Shown piece after piece: positions 43,093-51,383 of a DNA stretch of 64,000 nucleotides. Both the position numbers and the translations under genes were made by a program. Each line of letters begins with the position of its first letter. Position 1 is the first letter of the stretch. The notes under the pieces are model-generated. The model ran no database searches, was not told the DNA's origin, and saw nothing but the letters and a program-made list of their open reading frames with translations. This DNA comes from Candidatus Margulisiibacteriota bacterium. Its GTDB lineage: Bacteria > Margulisbacteria > WOR-1 > JAHJIW01. The DNA is taken from positions 1 to 64,000 of the forward strand of contig JAHJIW010000009.1 of NCBI GenBank assembly GCA_018823125.1. The letters run 5' to 3'.

Positions 43093-43635
43093 GTGAATAA
43101 GAAACTAGCTTTACTAAGCGTAATATTATTGTTGCCTTTGATGGTTTTGGTGATGGGGATGGGGGAGACGGTTAAAGTTGGTGGAGGTGCGCTGCGCAAT
43201 TCAATTGACGTTGGGGACCGGGCGATTGATTTTACTTTAAACGATTTATTTGGTAATCCGGTAACCTTATCTGACTATAAAGGGAAAGTGGTGTTTTTAA
43301 ATTTTTGGGCAACCTGGTGCCCGCCGTGCCGCGATGAAATGCCCGGCATGGAATCATTATATACCGCGCTTAAGGGAGAAGATTTTGAAATGTTAGCGGT
43401 TAGTACCGATCGTGCTTCAAAATCAACGGTTAGCCAGTTTATATCTAACCGGGGGTTTACTTTTCCGGTTTTGTTAGATCCCAGCGGTAAAGCCTCAATC
43501 CCTTATGGTATATCCGGCATTCCTACTACTTTCATCATTGATAAAAGAGGAATAATTACGCAAAAAATTATTGGGGCGCGTAATTGGGGTGACGTTTCGG
43601 TAATGAATCAGCTTAGGGAGCTAATTAGAAAATAA
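43093..43635 (+). CDS. TlpA/ResA-like thioredoxin-fold protein
   Basis: Exported or membrane-anchored thiol reductase. Hydrophobic N-terminus (about 5-24), active-site C76-P-P-C79 in FWATWCPPC, cis-Pro loop GIPTTFII. 180 residues, GTG start with AAGGAAG upstream. It abuts a CcdA-type protein that would supply electrons from the cytoplasm, so the pair keeps periplasmic cysteines reduced. Confidence 0.92.
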   Translation: MNKKLALLSVILLLPLMVLVMGMGETVKVGGGALRNSIDVGDRAIDFTLNDLFGNPVTLSDYKGKVVFLNFWATWCPPCRDEMPGMESLYTALKGEDFEMLAVSTDRASKSTVSQFISNRGFTFPVLLDPSGKASIPYGISGIPTTFIIDKRGIITQKIIGARNWGDVSVMNQLRELIRK

Positions 43636-44352
43636 ATGACTAATCTGTCCGTAACCATAGCTTTTGTCGCAGGGATTCTTTCCTTTTTTTCGCCCTGCGT
43701 TTTTCCGTTGATTCCTTCTTATATTTTATTGATTTCGGGGCTTTCGTTTAAGGAAATTACCGACGCGGCGCAAACCGAACGCACCCGTTGGGTAATCATT
43801 ATTAACTCGCTCTTCTTTATTTTGGGGTTCTCTTTAGTTTTTATTATTTTGGGAGCTACTGCCAGTTTACTCGGACAAATATTTTTCATATATAAAGATG
43901 TCATCAGGATTGTGGGCGGAATCATTGTTGTGATGCTGGGCCTTTATGTGATGGGATTATTTCAAATTGGTTTTCTGAATGTTGAAAAAAGAATTAATCT
44001 GCCGGTGAAAACAACCGGATATCTAGGATCATTATTAGCGGGCATTACCTTTGGCGCGGCCTGGACGCCTTGTATTGGTCCAATTTTAGGGGCAATTTTA
44101 CTGCTCGCCAGCTCTTCGAAAACCGTAACCACTGGAATTTTATATCTGGTAGTGTTTTCCTTAGGCTTAGCCATTCCATTTTTAATTACGGCGGCACTTT
44201 TACAAACCGTGATCAAATATATTACCAAGATTAATCGCTATATGGGTATTATCAAGGTGATAAGCGGCCTGCTTTTGGTTATAATTGGGCTGCTGCTACT
44301 TACTAATTGGTTTCAGTTGTTGGTCAACTTTATGCCACCCATAGGCATATAA
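43636..44352 (+). CDS. ccdA: CcdA-type thiol-disulfide transmembrane protein
   Basis: Six-helix inner-membrane electron carrier of the CcdA/DsbD-beta family. The two redox cysteines lie in FSPCVFPLIPSY (C21) and WTPCIGPILG (C146). 238 residues. It begins immediately at the stop of the TlpA-like gene. Likely passes electrons from thioredoxin (trxB lies 2 kb downstream) to TlpA. Confidence 0.94.
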   Translation: MTNLSVTIAFVAGILSFFSPCVFPLIPSYILLISGLSFKEITDAAQTERTRWVIIINSLFFILGFSLVFIILGATASLLGQIFFIYKDVIRIVGGIIVVMLGLYVMGLFQIGFLNVEKRINLPVKTTGYLGSLLAGITFGAAWTPCIGPILGAILLLASSSKTVTTGILYLVVFSLGLAIPFLITAALLQTVIKYITKINRYMGIIKVISGLLLVIIGLLLLTNWFQLLVNFMPPIGI

Positions 44353-44368
44353 ATAAAGGAGGGTTACC

Positions 44369-44605
44369 ATGGCAAAAAAAGTTACTATCTATTCAACTCC
44401 GCCGTGCCCTTACTGCAAAATGGCCAAAAGTTTCTTAAAAGAAAACAATATTGAATTCACCGATATTGATATTTCGGCGGAGCAAGCTGCGGCCGAAAAA
44501 ATGGTCGAAAAATCGGGACAAATGGCGGTGCCCGTACTAGATATTGACGGCCAAATTATCGTAGGTTTTGCCAAAGACGAAATTAAAAAAGCTTTAGGGA
44601 TATAA
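44369..44605 (+). CDS. Glutaredoxin-like protein
   Basis: 78 residues, thioredoxin fold, active site C13-P-Y-C16 in STPPCPYCKMAK, and a typical VPVLDIDGQIIVGF cis-Pro segment. Resembles the glutaredoxin/NrdH family that is reduced by thioredoxin reductase in species without glutathione. GGAGGG precedes the ATG. Confidence 0.93.
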   Translation: MAKKVTIYSTPPCPYCKMAKSFLKENNIEFTDIDISAEQAAAEKMVEKSGQMAVPVLDIDGQIIVGFAKDEIKKALGI

Positions 44606-44618
44606 AGGGGGCGAAATA

Positions 44619-45161
44619 ATGGATAAAAAGATATTAGGGGATTTATGCCAGGCGCTCAAGGCCGCGCATGACATGGAGAAAAGTGGGTACGATATATATA
44701 TGAAAGCAGCCGAAAAAACTTCCAATAAACTGGGAAAAAGCACGCTGGAAGCCATTGCCAAAAAAGAGCTGGATCATATCAAGGCGATTGATGAATTTAC
44801 TAAAAAGGCTACCCAGGGAGATTTAAATTTAGCGATGGCCATCTCCAGTATCAACGTCTTGGATAAAAAGGATTATGTTCGTCCGATTATGGATAAACTG
44901 GCGAAAGAACTGGACGAAAAGGTAAAATCTGATTCTGATCTGGAAAAAGCGTATGAGGTTGCTATGCAGCTTGAGAGAGAGTCATATGATTTTTATAAAG
45001 ATCTGGCTGATCAATCTGCCGATCCGCAAGTTAAAAAGTTTTTTGAATTTTTAATGAGTGAAGAAAACACGCATTACGAACTACTGCAGGAATCTTTAGA
45101 ATATCTTAATCATCCCGGTGACTGGTTTAAAGAACAAGAACGCTGGATTATGGAAGGATAA
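44619..45161 (+). CDS. Rubrerythrin-like ferritin-fold protein 1
   Basis: 180 residues, four-helix bundle with repeated E-x(6)-Y and E-x2-H motifs (MEKSGYDIYMKAAEK, KKELDHIKAI, LERESYDFYKDL, SEENTHYELL) that would bind a diiron centre. No rubredoxin tail. Probable peroxide or oxygen scavenger, first of three consecutive paralogues. GGGGGCG precedes the ATG. Confidence 0.88.
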   Translation: MDKKILGDLCQALKAAHDMEKSGYDIYMKAAEKTSNKLGKSTLEAIAKKELDHIKAIDEFTKKATQGDLNLAMAISSINVLDKKDYVRPIMDKLAKELDEKVKSDSDLEKAYEVAMQLERESYDFYKDLADQSADPQVKKFFEFLMSEENTHYELLQESLEYLNHPGDWFKEQERWIMEG

Positions 45162-45165
45162 AATA

Positions 45166-45696
45166 ATGAAAATCTTTAATGAAGGCGAAAATATTGTTAT
45201 CGGCGATTTTGACGAAATTGAAGCTTTAAGAGTTGCGGTAAAGCTTGAAAATGACGGCATGAAATTTTATTTAAAATCCAGTGAATTGGCTCCGGATGAA
45301 GAAACCAAACAGATGTTTAAAAATCTGGTTAAAGAAGAAGCAAAGCACATTCAGCGCTTTGAAAAACGAGCCGAGGAGATCGGTAAAGCCAAAAATATCG
45401 AAGTTGATCTTTCCCGCGGAGGAGAAGAGGAATTTTTTGATTTTATTGATCCGGGGGTCTTTGGAGATACGTTAAATATCGAAAAAGTAATTGCCGGAGT
45501 TAATAATTGTTTGGATGCACTTACCATCGGAGAGCAATCGGAGGTAAATGCCATTAATTTTTATAAAGCGATTTTGAAGCACAATGATTCGGAAGCCGGC
45601 AAAGCGGTGATTAAAGATATTATTAAAGAAGAGCAAAAGCACCTAAAAACCCTGATTAAATATAAAGAATTATTAGAAAAAAAAGGAGGAAAATAA
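45166..45696 (+). CDS. Rubrerythrin-like ferritin-fold protein 2
   Basis: 176 residues. Motifs VKLENDGMKFYLKSSE, KEEAKHIQRFEKR, SEVNAINFYKAIL and KEEQKHLKTL supply the diiron ligands. No rubredoxin domain. ATG 45166 is chosen because in-frame codons upstream overlap the previous gene. Its stop overlaps the next start (TAATG), so translation is coupled. Confidence 0.88.
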   Translation: MKIFNEGENIVIGDFDEIEALRVAVKLENDGMKFYLKSSELAPDEETKQMFKNLVKEEAKHIQRFEKRAEEIGKAKNIEVDLSRGGEEEFFDFIDPGVFGDTLNIEKVIAGVNNCLDALTIGEQSEVNAINFYKAILKHNDSEAGKAVIKDIIKEEQKHLKTLIKYKELLEKKGGK

Positions 45697-46127
45697 TGCC
45701 TAGTATTGAAGATGTAAAACCACTCTTGATTGCATTGAAAGGTGAACAGGAAGCATTGGAGTTGTATACCCGCATGAAGCAGCGCAGTACTAATCCTACC
45801 GGGAAAGAAATGTTTGAAAATCTGATTGCAGAAGAGAAAAAACATGCCCGGATTATTGAGGAAAGGCTGTCTACCATAAAAGCTCCGGTGGATACCTCGC
45901 AAATCAGCGAAAAAGTTTCATCATTATCTGAGGTTGATTTTGAGGATCCGGCCCTGAGCGATCTTGAAATCATTAAATTGGCTATCGAAGACGAGAATGC
46001 GGCCTTTGCCTTTTATATGAAAGCTTCCGAAGAATCTACCGATCCGGAAGAAATTGCCATCTTTACGCTTTTGGCTAGAGACGAAAAAGGGCATATCGAG
46101 CTTTTGAAAAAAAGGCTGCAAGGGTAA
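45696..46127 (+). CDS. Rubrerythrin-like ferritin-fold protein 3
   Basis: 143 residues with two half-bundles (LKGEQEALELYTRMKQ, AEEKKHARII, IEDENAAFAFYMKASE, RDEKGHIELL) giving Glu/His iron ligands. AAGGAGG precedes the ATG. Shortest of the three paralogues, again without a rubredoxin tail. Confidence 0.88.
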   Translation: MPSIEDVKPLLIALKGEQEALELYTRMKQRSTNPTGKEMFENLIAEEKKHARIIEERLSTIKAPVDTSQISEKVSSLSEVDFEDPALSDLEIIKLAIEDENAAFAFYMKASEESTDPEEIAIFTLLARDEKGHIELLKKRLQG

Positions 46128-46131
46128 TTCC

Positions 46132-47043
46132 ATGGCTGAAGTAAAAGATCTAATTATCATTGGAGCCGGTCCGGCCGGCATCACCGCTGCGGTTTACGCC
46201 GCCCGCAAAAAAATGGACTTCACGGTAATTTCTCGAGATATTGGCGGCCAGGCCGCCTGGTCGGGGGATATCGAAAATTATACCGGCTATCAGTTTATTT
46301 CCGGGCCCGATTTGGCCATCAAATTTAAGGAGCATATGGAAAAGTATGAATTTGATCTTAAGGAAGGGGGAGAGGTGTTAAAGGTTGAACAGGAAGGAAA
46401 AAACTTTAAGGTTAAAACTTCCAAAGATGAGGAGTTAGTAGCTAAAACATTGGTGATTGCTTCGGGAAAACGGTCACGCCTGCTTAACATTCCGGGAGAA
46501 GTAAAATTTAAAAATCGGGGAGTCACTTATTGTGCAACTTGCGATGGTCCAATTTTTCAAGGTAAGACCGTGGCCGTAATTGGAGGCGGCAATTCAGCCT
46601 TGGATGCAGTCCTGCAAATGATTAAAATCGCCGAAAAGGTGTATCTCATCAACATTAACGAGGCGTTGGGTGGCGATGCGGTCATGATCGAAAAAGTAAT
46701 GTCATCGGATAAGGCTGAGGTGCTAAATAAAACAAAAATGCTTGAAATCATGGGGGACAAGTTTGTTAAAGGTATCCGGGTTGATCAAGCCGGCAAAATC
46801 CGAGAAATTCCTTTGCAGGGAATTTTTGTGGAAATTGGGCTGCTGCCGAACAGTAACATTATTGATTTTGTAAAGAAAAATAAAAATGATGAAATTATGA
46901 TCAATTGTTCGGCCGAAACCTCGGTGCCCGGGGTTTTTGCGGCGGGGGATGTCACCGATGTTCCGGAAAAGCAGATTATTGTGGCGGCGGGGGATGGGGC
47001 TAAGGCAACACTGGCGGCATTTAAGTATTTAGTAAAATTATAA
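46132..47043 (+). CDS. trxB: Thioredoxin reductase
   Basis: FAD/NAD(P)H disulfide reductase. FAD loop GAGPAGITAAVYAARK (near 10-25), redox pair C134-A-T-C137 in TYCATCDGP, second nucleotide loop VIGGGNSALDA, and the C-terminal FAD contact GVFAAGDVTD. 303 residues. Within the oxygen-defence operon it can reduce the glutaredoxin-like protein, thioredoxin and, through CcdA, the TlpA-like protein. Confidence 0.94.
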   Translation: MAEVKDLIIIGAGPAGITAAVYAARKKMDFTVISRDIGGQAAWSGDIENYTGYQFISGPDLAIKFKEHMEKYEFDLKEGGEVLKVEQEGKNFKVKTSKDEELVAKTLVIASGKRSRLLNIPGEVKFKNRGVTYCATCDGPIFQGKTVAVIGGGNSALDAVLQMIKIAEKVYLININEALGGDAVMIEKVMSSDKAEVLNKTKMLEIMGDKFVKGIRVDQAGKIREIPLQGIFVEIGLLPNSNIIDFVKKNKNDEIMINCSAETSVPGVFAAGDVTDVPEKQIIVAAGDGAKATLAAFKYLVKL

Positions 47044-47056
47044 AGGAGGGTAAAAA

Positions 47057-47437
47057 ATGACAAAATTATTAGAAGTTTATAAATGTGAGATTTGTGGAAA
47101 TATTGTTGAGCTTTTACATGCGGGGGCGGGAGAGTTAGTTTGTTGTGGTCAGCCGATGAAGTTAATGGCTGCTAAAACAGAAGATCAAGGAAAAGAAAAA
47201 CACGTTCCGGTTATCGAAAAGACGGCCAAGGGAATATTAGTAAAAGTTGGAGCAGTCCCACACCCCATGGAAGATAAACACTACATAGAATGGGTTGCTG
47301 TGGAAAAGGATGGTAAAGTTTTACGTGCATTCTTGAAACCGGGCGATAAACCGGAAGCTGAATTTCCAGTTTCTGCGGATGGAGGCATAGCTAGAGAATA
47401 TTGCAGCGTCCATGGCCTATGGTCAGCGGGCAATTAA
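47057..47437 (+). CDS. dfx: Superoxide reductase (desulfoferrodoxin)
   Basis: Reduces superoxide to hydrogen peroxide without making oxygen. The N-terminal desulforedoxin-type site has C10, C13, C29 and C30. The catalytic Fe(His4-Cys) centre is formed by [20 protein letters not shown] and CSVHGLW. 126 residues. Rubrerythrin follows and can remove the peroxide. Confidence 0.96.
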   Translation: MTKLLEVYKCEICGNIVELLHAGAGELVCCGQPMKLMAAKTEDQGKEKHVPVIEKTAKGILVKVGAVPHPMEDKHYIEWVAVEKDGKVLRAFLKPGDKPEAEFPVSADGGIAREYCSVHGLWSAGN

Positions 47438-47453
47438 ATAAAGGAGGAAAATA

Positions 47454-48029
47454 ATGAAAAGTTTAAAAGGGACCAAGACTGAAAATAATTTATTGAAGGC
47501 GTTTGCGGGTGAATCTCAGGCTCGAAATCGTTATACCTATTTTGCTTCCAAAGCCAAAAAAGAAGGGTATGAGCAGATTTCGGCGATTTTTACCGAAACC
47601 GCGGAAAACGAAAAAGAACATGCCAAAAGATTCTTTAATTTTTTGGAAGGTGGCCTGGTTGAAATTCAGGCTTCTTTTCCGGCCGGGGTAGTTGGCAGCA
47701 CGGCAGAAAATCTTAAGGCTGGGGCGGGGGGAGAAAACGAAGAATATTCAATCTTATATCCTACTTTTGCCAAGGAAGCGGATGCGGAAGGCTTCAAGGA
47801 AATTGCGGATGTTTTTAGGGCAGTTTCCATTGCCGAAAAACAGCACGAAAAAAGGTATTTAGATCTTATGGCCAATATTGAAAAAGGCCGTGTATTTAAA
47901 CGCGAAAAAAATACTAAATGGCGCTGCCGAAATTGCGGCTATATCCATACTGGGGCGGAGGCTTTGGATAAGTGCCCAGCTTGTAATCATCCCCAGGCTT
48001 ATTTTGAGCTTTTAGGGGAAAATTGGTAG
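47454..48029 (+). CDS. rbr: Rubrerythrin
   Basis: NADH- or rubredoxin-linked peroxidase. N-terminal diiron four-helix bundle (LLKAFAGESQARNRYTYFA, ENEKEHAKRF, SIAEKQHEKRY) and a C-terminal rubredoxin-like domain with CRNC and CPAC. 191 residues, normal. Last gene of the iron/oxygen-defence island. Confidence 0.96.
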   Translation: MKSLKGTKTENNLLKAFAGESQARNRYTYFASKAKKEGYEQISAIFTETAENEKEHAKRFFNFLEGGLVEIQASFPAGVVGSTAENLKAGAGGENEEYSILYPTFAKEADAEGFKEIADVFRAVSIAEKQHEKRYLDLMANIEKGRVFKREKNTKWRCRNCGYIHTGAEALDKCPACNHPQAYFELLGENW

Positions 48030-48038
48030 GCAAAACGC

Positions 48039-48066
48039 GCAAGTTTTAGGTCTAAAGAACCGATAT
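48039..48066 (+). promoter_or_regulatory. Sigma-28-like promoter, site 6
   Basis: GCAAGTTT (48039-48046), 12 nt, ACCGATAT (48059-48066). Closest of the six to the classical GCCGATA -10. Confidence 0.7.
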
Positions 48067-48105
48067 ATATAGTAGAGAGAGCACTAAGCTCGAGGAGTGA
48101 TTTAA

Positions 48106-48168
48106 GTGCCATATATTGGTTTTATAGCATTAGGTTATTTATTCATACTTTACACCATGGTAAAGTAG
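48106..48168 (+). CDS. Putative 20-residue membrane peptide
   Basis: GTG start preceded by GAGGAGTGA at an 8-base distance. The frame encodes a hydrophobic peptide (MPYIGFIALGYLFILYTMVK) that could form one membrane span. It is the first frame after the sigma-28-like promoter and 99 bases before the 714-residue gene. It may be a true small protein or a leader peptide that controls the next gene. No family known to me. Confidence 0.45.
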   Translation: MPYIGFIALGYLFILYTMVK

Positions 48169-48267
48169 TTTTTCTGATGCGTTTACCTTCTTGGTTGACC
48201 TCTAATATCTGATAAAAATTCTTGTTAATTTCCTGCAATATTTCTGCATTATTGTCGATAGGTAAAT

Positions 48268-50412
48268 ATGACAGTCTTATCTGGCGTTGATATTTACAAT
48301 AAAGTTAACCGGTTCTTCGGGTGGCCTCCGGTTACCGCTGCCGAAACTTTATACTGTAATGATGCTAGTTCGCAGAGCGAAGCGCATCTTCAGAAAGTAT
48401 GTGATCTCGCTGATTTCCCCTTTTGTAATTGTGATTCTTTTGGCACCTATGATTTTATAGCTGACCCCGCTAAAGCCATCGAGCTATCAGAACTTTTATC
48501 TGAAAACGGTGAAGATGAATTTGCCGCTGAATTGTTAACTGATTCAATTTTCGGATTATATTCGATGTTAGAAGATGATCCGACTAATGCAGAAGCTGCG
48601 TATTCTCTGGCAAAACTGATGCACTATTTAGGGAACCCCGCACTGGCCAGAGATATCTACTTTGATTTTATGATTGAATTATGTCTAATCGAAGAACCAA
48701 CTAGTGATGATATTGATAATCTGCAATTTGCGGTGCAGCTTATCGATGAGTGTGACTTGATTGAAGAAGATGAAGCGCAAGTAATTCTTAGTCGGTTGGG
48801 GGAGGAAGATATTAAGGATGCGGCGGTGGCAATGAGGATAAAGTTATATCAGGCAATTTTAGCGGGCGAGCCGGACCAGTATAGTAATACCTATCTTGAT
48901 GCACAGTTCGGGTTATTTAATGAATATTATCTGGGACGACAGTTTGATCTGGCGCGAATTGAATATGACGCGTTGCTGCGGATACTTGAAGGGGTGGTTC
49001 CTTATCTGGCAGCTGAATATCGCTTTCGTATGTGTTATTTGGTTAGTGATTATGCCGGGGCGTTTGCTGCGATTCAGGACTTACCTGCCTTTTCACAGAA
49101 CGGGGAACTAACTAAAGAGGAGGCTAAGCAAAAAGTAAGCGATGGTGGGGGGTTCCAAAGTTTTCGCCTTCCTCTTTCTGAGATCAAAGCCAAGAAATCT
49201 GAACGGTTAATTGAGATTGATCGCACCGGACAGGATTTTGAAGACCTGGTTGAAGGCGTTGCTTTGAGTATAGATTTGGGGGATGAGGTGGCAGCCTGGC
49301 AAATGCTGGAAGCCGCGCAAGAAATTAATCCATATTCTTCATTTTTAAAAGGACTAGAGCTCGATTTATTAATCTGGCTAGGAGATTATGATTTAGCAAT
49401 GAGCTTGATAGAAACTTATCGAGGTAATTTTAGAATGGATTCTTATTACCACCGCGTATTTTTAAATACCAGCGCGGCTCAAAACGGTGCCCGTGCCAAA
49501 AGACTAGCCGAAGGACGTTATGATCGTTTTATAAGACGAAAACTTAACGAGACGAAAGAAAAGGTTAAGTATTTCCCCCAAAGTTATTACGGATGGCTGT
49601 ACATTTCGCAGGCATCTTTTATGCGGTTAGATCAGCTGGAAACGGCTCGAGCCGCTTTTGAAGAGGCCGAGGTGATTTTAGCTGATGCGATTGCTGCCGG
49701 AGCCGGTGAGATTGATGGAGCTAATAATGCCTATGATTTCCTGCAGGGTATGCTCAATCGGATCCGATTATTTGGAAGAGAAAGAGCTCAGCTTGATGGA
49801 AAACCGGTCAGGTTGGTAGATTACCGTCCGGGCAGTGCCGGTTCTATGGATTCGACCGCCGAGCTTCCCGCGGGAGAAGAAATGCAACAACTTTTAGCAT
49901 CAAATATGATTTGGTATTACGTGGAAAATGGTGCTCGCATGCGGGAAGCAATCGTAAGCTTTATCAATGCAACACGGGAGACCAATCCACGCTGGGGTTT
50001 TAGTGAAACCTCAGTTGAAAACTTAGCAATTTTAAGTTTAGATGAAGTAATTATGCTGGCTGCTCGGGTTACTGAATGTATGCTTGATTATGATTCTCTG
50101 AATCCCCGCGATGTTGTTAATAATCTTGATCCGATTGATCTTAAAGTTAGTTTAAATTTATATAGTTCTGGAGTTTGCGAAAACTATTTAGCATTATTTG
50201 CCGCCATTTTTGAAAGTATAAAAGAAATAAATCCAAACCTGGTTAACGCCTATGCTGATTTTAGTTTTGCCTCCAGTCGTGGCTGGAATACCGTTTTTGT
50301 AGTAAGAGAAAATGATATTATTGGATTTGTTTTAGATGTAACTCAGGATGACAATGATCACGTATTTGGAAATGATATGGGCGGTTTACGCAACTATCGT
50401 GTTTTTAGATAA
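48268..50412 (+). CDS. Large unknown protein with TPR-like helices
   Basis: 714 residues, acidic, mostly helical, no signal peptide. Stretches such as AEAAYSLAKLMHYLGNPALARDIYF (near 110) and YYGWLYISQASFMRLDQLETARAAFEEAE (near 440) look like tetratricopeptide-type repeats, but no exact consensus is present. The final 100 residues are less repetitive. AGGTAA lies close to the ATG. It depends on the sigma-28-like promoter 200 bases upstream. Function unknown; protein-protein contacts are likely if the TPR reading is right. Confidence 0.8.
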   Translation: MTVLSGVDIYNKVNRFFGWPPVTAAETLYCNDASSQSEAHLQKVCDLADFPFCNCDSFGTYDFIADPAKAIELSELLSENGEDEFAAELLTDSIFGLYSMLEDDPTNAEAAYSLAKLMHYLGNPALARDIYFDFMIELCLIEEPTSDDIDNLQFAVQLIDECDLIEEDEAQVILSRLGEEDIKDAAVAMRIKLYQAILAGEPDQYSNTYLDAQFGLFNEYYLGRQFDLARIEYDALLRILEGVVPYLAAEYRFRMCYLVSDYAGAFAAIQDLPAFSQNGELTKEEAKQKVSDGGGFQSFRLPLSEIKAKKSERLIEIDRTGQDFEDLVEGVALSIDLGDEVAAWQMLEAAQEINPYSSFLKGLELDLLIWLGDYDLAMSLIETYRGNFRMDSYYHRVFLNTSAAQNGARAKRLAEGRYDRFIRRKLNETKEKVKYFPQSYYGWLYISQASFMRLDQLETARAAFEEAEVILADAIAAGAGEIDGANNAYDFLQGMLNRIRLFGRERAQLDGKPVRLVDYRPGSAGSMDSTAELPAGEEMQQLLASNMIWYYVENGARMREAIVSFINATRETNPRWGFSETSVENLAILSLDEVIMLAARVTECMLDYDSLNPRDVVNNLDPIDLKVSLNLYSSGVCENYLALFAAIFESIKEINPNLVNAYADFSFASSRGWNTVFVVRENDIIGFVLDVTQDDNDHVFGNDMGGLRNYRVFR

Positions 50413-50427
50413 TTAATTTTTCCTTCC

Positions 50428-50456
50428 TTGACACTGCATTCCCCTTCCGTTAACAT
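50428..50456 (+). promoter_or_regulatory. Sigma-70 promoter of the thi operon
   Basis: Perfect TTGACA (50428-50433), 17 nt, TAACAT (50451-50456), just before the riboswitch. Confidence 0.7.
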
Positions 50457-50465
50457 TACCTTTGT

Positions 50466-50556
50466 CTCACGGGGAGCTCTAAGTATGCCAGGGCTGAGAA
50501 CTTCAAGGATTTGAAGGACCCAGAAATACCTGATCAGGGTAATGCCTGCGGAGGAA
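50466..50556 (+). ncRNA. TPP riboswitch (THI element)
   Basis: Conserved blocks in order are CGGGGAGC (50470-50477), GGGCTGAGA (50491-50499), GGACCC (50516-50521), ACCTGATCAGGGTAATGCC (50528-50546) and GCGGAGGA. The 3' end contains the thiF ribosome-binding site, so control is probably at translation start: bound thiamine pyrophosphate would hide it. Confidence 0.93.
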
Positions 50557-50558
50557 AA

Positions 50559-51206
50559 ATGAACCCCAAAATTAATTCCCCCCTCGACAACTTCGAAGAA
50601 ATCTTTTCAAGAAATGTTTCCGGCATTCGGGCTGCTTTACGCGGTAAGAAAATTGGCATTGCCGGATGCGGTGGATTAGGGTCTAACCTCGCGGTTAATC
50701 TGGTGCGTATGGGTGCAGATAACTTGGTATTAGTCGATTCAGACAAGATCGAGCCCAGCAATTTAAACCGTCAATACTATTTTTGGGATCAGATCGGCAG
50801 CTTAAAAGCAAAAGCGCTTGAAGAAAACTTAAAACGAATCCACCCCCTGATTACGTGTGAATGTCATTCTGTAAGAATAAATTCTTCAAATCTTCAATCT
50901 ATCTTTTCAGGGTGCGAAGTGGTGGCCGAATGTTTTGACGGGGCGGGGGATAAGGCGCGGCTGGTGGAAGATTTGGTTAATAAAGGGATTCCTGTGGTGG
51001 CGGTTTCTGGTGTGGCGGGAAAGAATTCAGCGGAAGCGATTAAAATTAAAAGACCTATCAAAAACCTAATTTTAATTGGTGATGATGCCTCTCCCGATTG
51101 TAGTGAGGGATTGATCTCGCCCCGGGTATCGATTGCGGCAGCACACCAAGCTTGGGCTATTATGAATTTTTTGTCAGAAGGAGAGAAAAATGAAAGTGAT
51201 CGTTAA
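50559..51206 (+). CDS. thiF: ThiS adenylyltransferase ThiF, short type
   Basis: Activates the C-terminal Gly of ThiS with ATP. E1-like fold with GIAGCGGLGSNLA (ATP loop), LVDSDKIEPSNLNRQ (Asp and Arg) and a Cys in DASPDCSEG. 215 residues; it lacks the Zn-binding cysteine pairs of the larger ThiF/MoeB form. GGAGGA of the riboswitch serves ATG 50559, so the longer upstream frame is rejected. The end overlaps thiS by 17 bases. Confidence 0.93.
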   Translation: MNPKINSPLDNFEEIFSRNVSGIRAALRGKKIGIAGCGGLGSNLAVNLVRMGADNLVLVDSDKIEPSNLNRQYYFWDQIGSLKAKALEENLKRIHPLITCECHSVRINSSNLQSIFSGCEVVAECFDGAGDKARLVEDLVNKGIPVVAVSGVAGKNSAEAIKIKRPIKNLILIGDDASPDCSEGLISPRVSIAAAHQAWAIMNFLSEGEKNESDR

Positions 51207-51381
51207 CGAAAAGGAACATCAGCTGACAGAGAAAGATCTGCACTCACTTTTTAAAGATTTAAAAATCAATCCTGAAGTTGTGGTGGTAGAGAAAAATGGT
51301 GAAATTATTCCTCGCAAGAATAATTGTGAATTAAAAGATGGTGACCGTTTAGAAATTATTAAGTTTGTTGGAGGGGGCTGA
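51190..51381 (+). CDS. thiS: Sulfur carrier protein ThiS
   Basis: 63-residue ubiquitin-like carrier ending in Gly-Gly-Gly (IKFVGGG). The C-terminal Gly becomes a thiocarboxylate that gives sulfur to the thiazole ring. Located between thiF and thiG as usual. GAAGGAG lies before the ATG within thiF. Confidence 0.95.
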   Translation: MKVIVNEKEHQLTEKDLHSLFKDLKINPEVVVVEKNGEIIPRKNNCELKDGDRLEIIKFVGGG

Positions 51382-51383
51382 AA

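Noticed and set aside
48030-48105. Intrinsic terminator after rubrerythrin
   Set aside because: No stem followed by a T tract is visible; the interval instead holds the sigma-28-like promoter.
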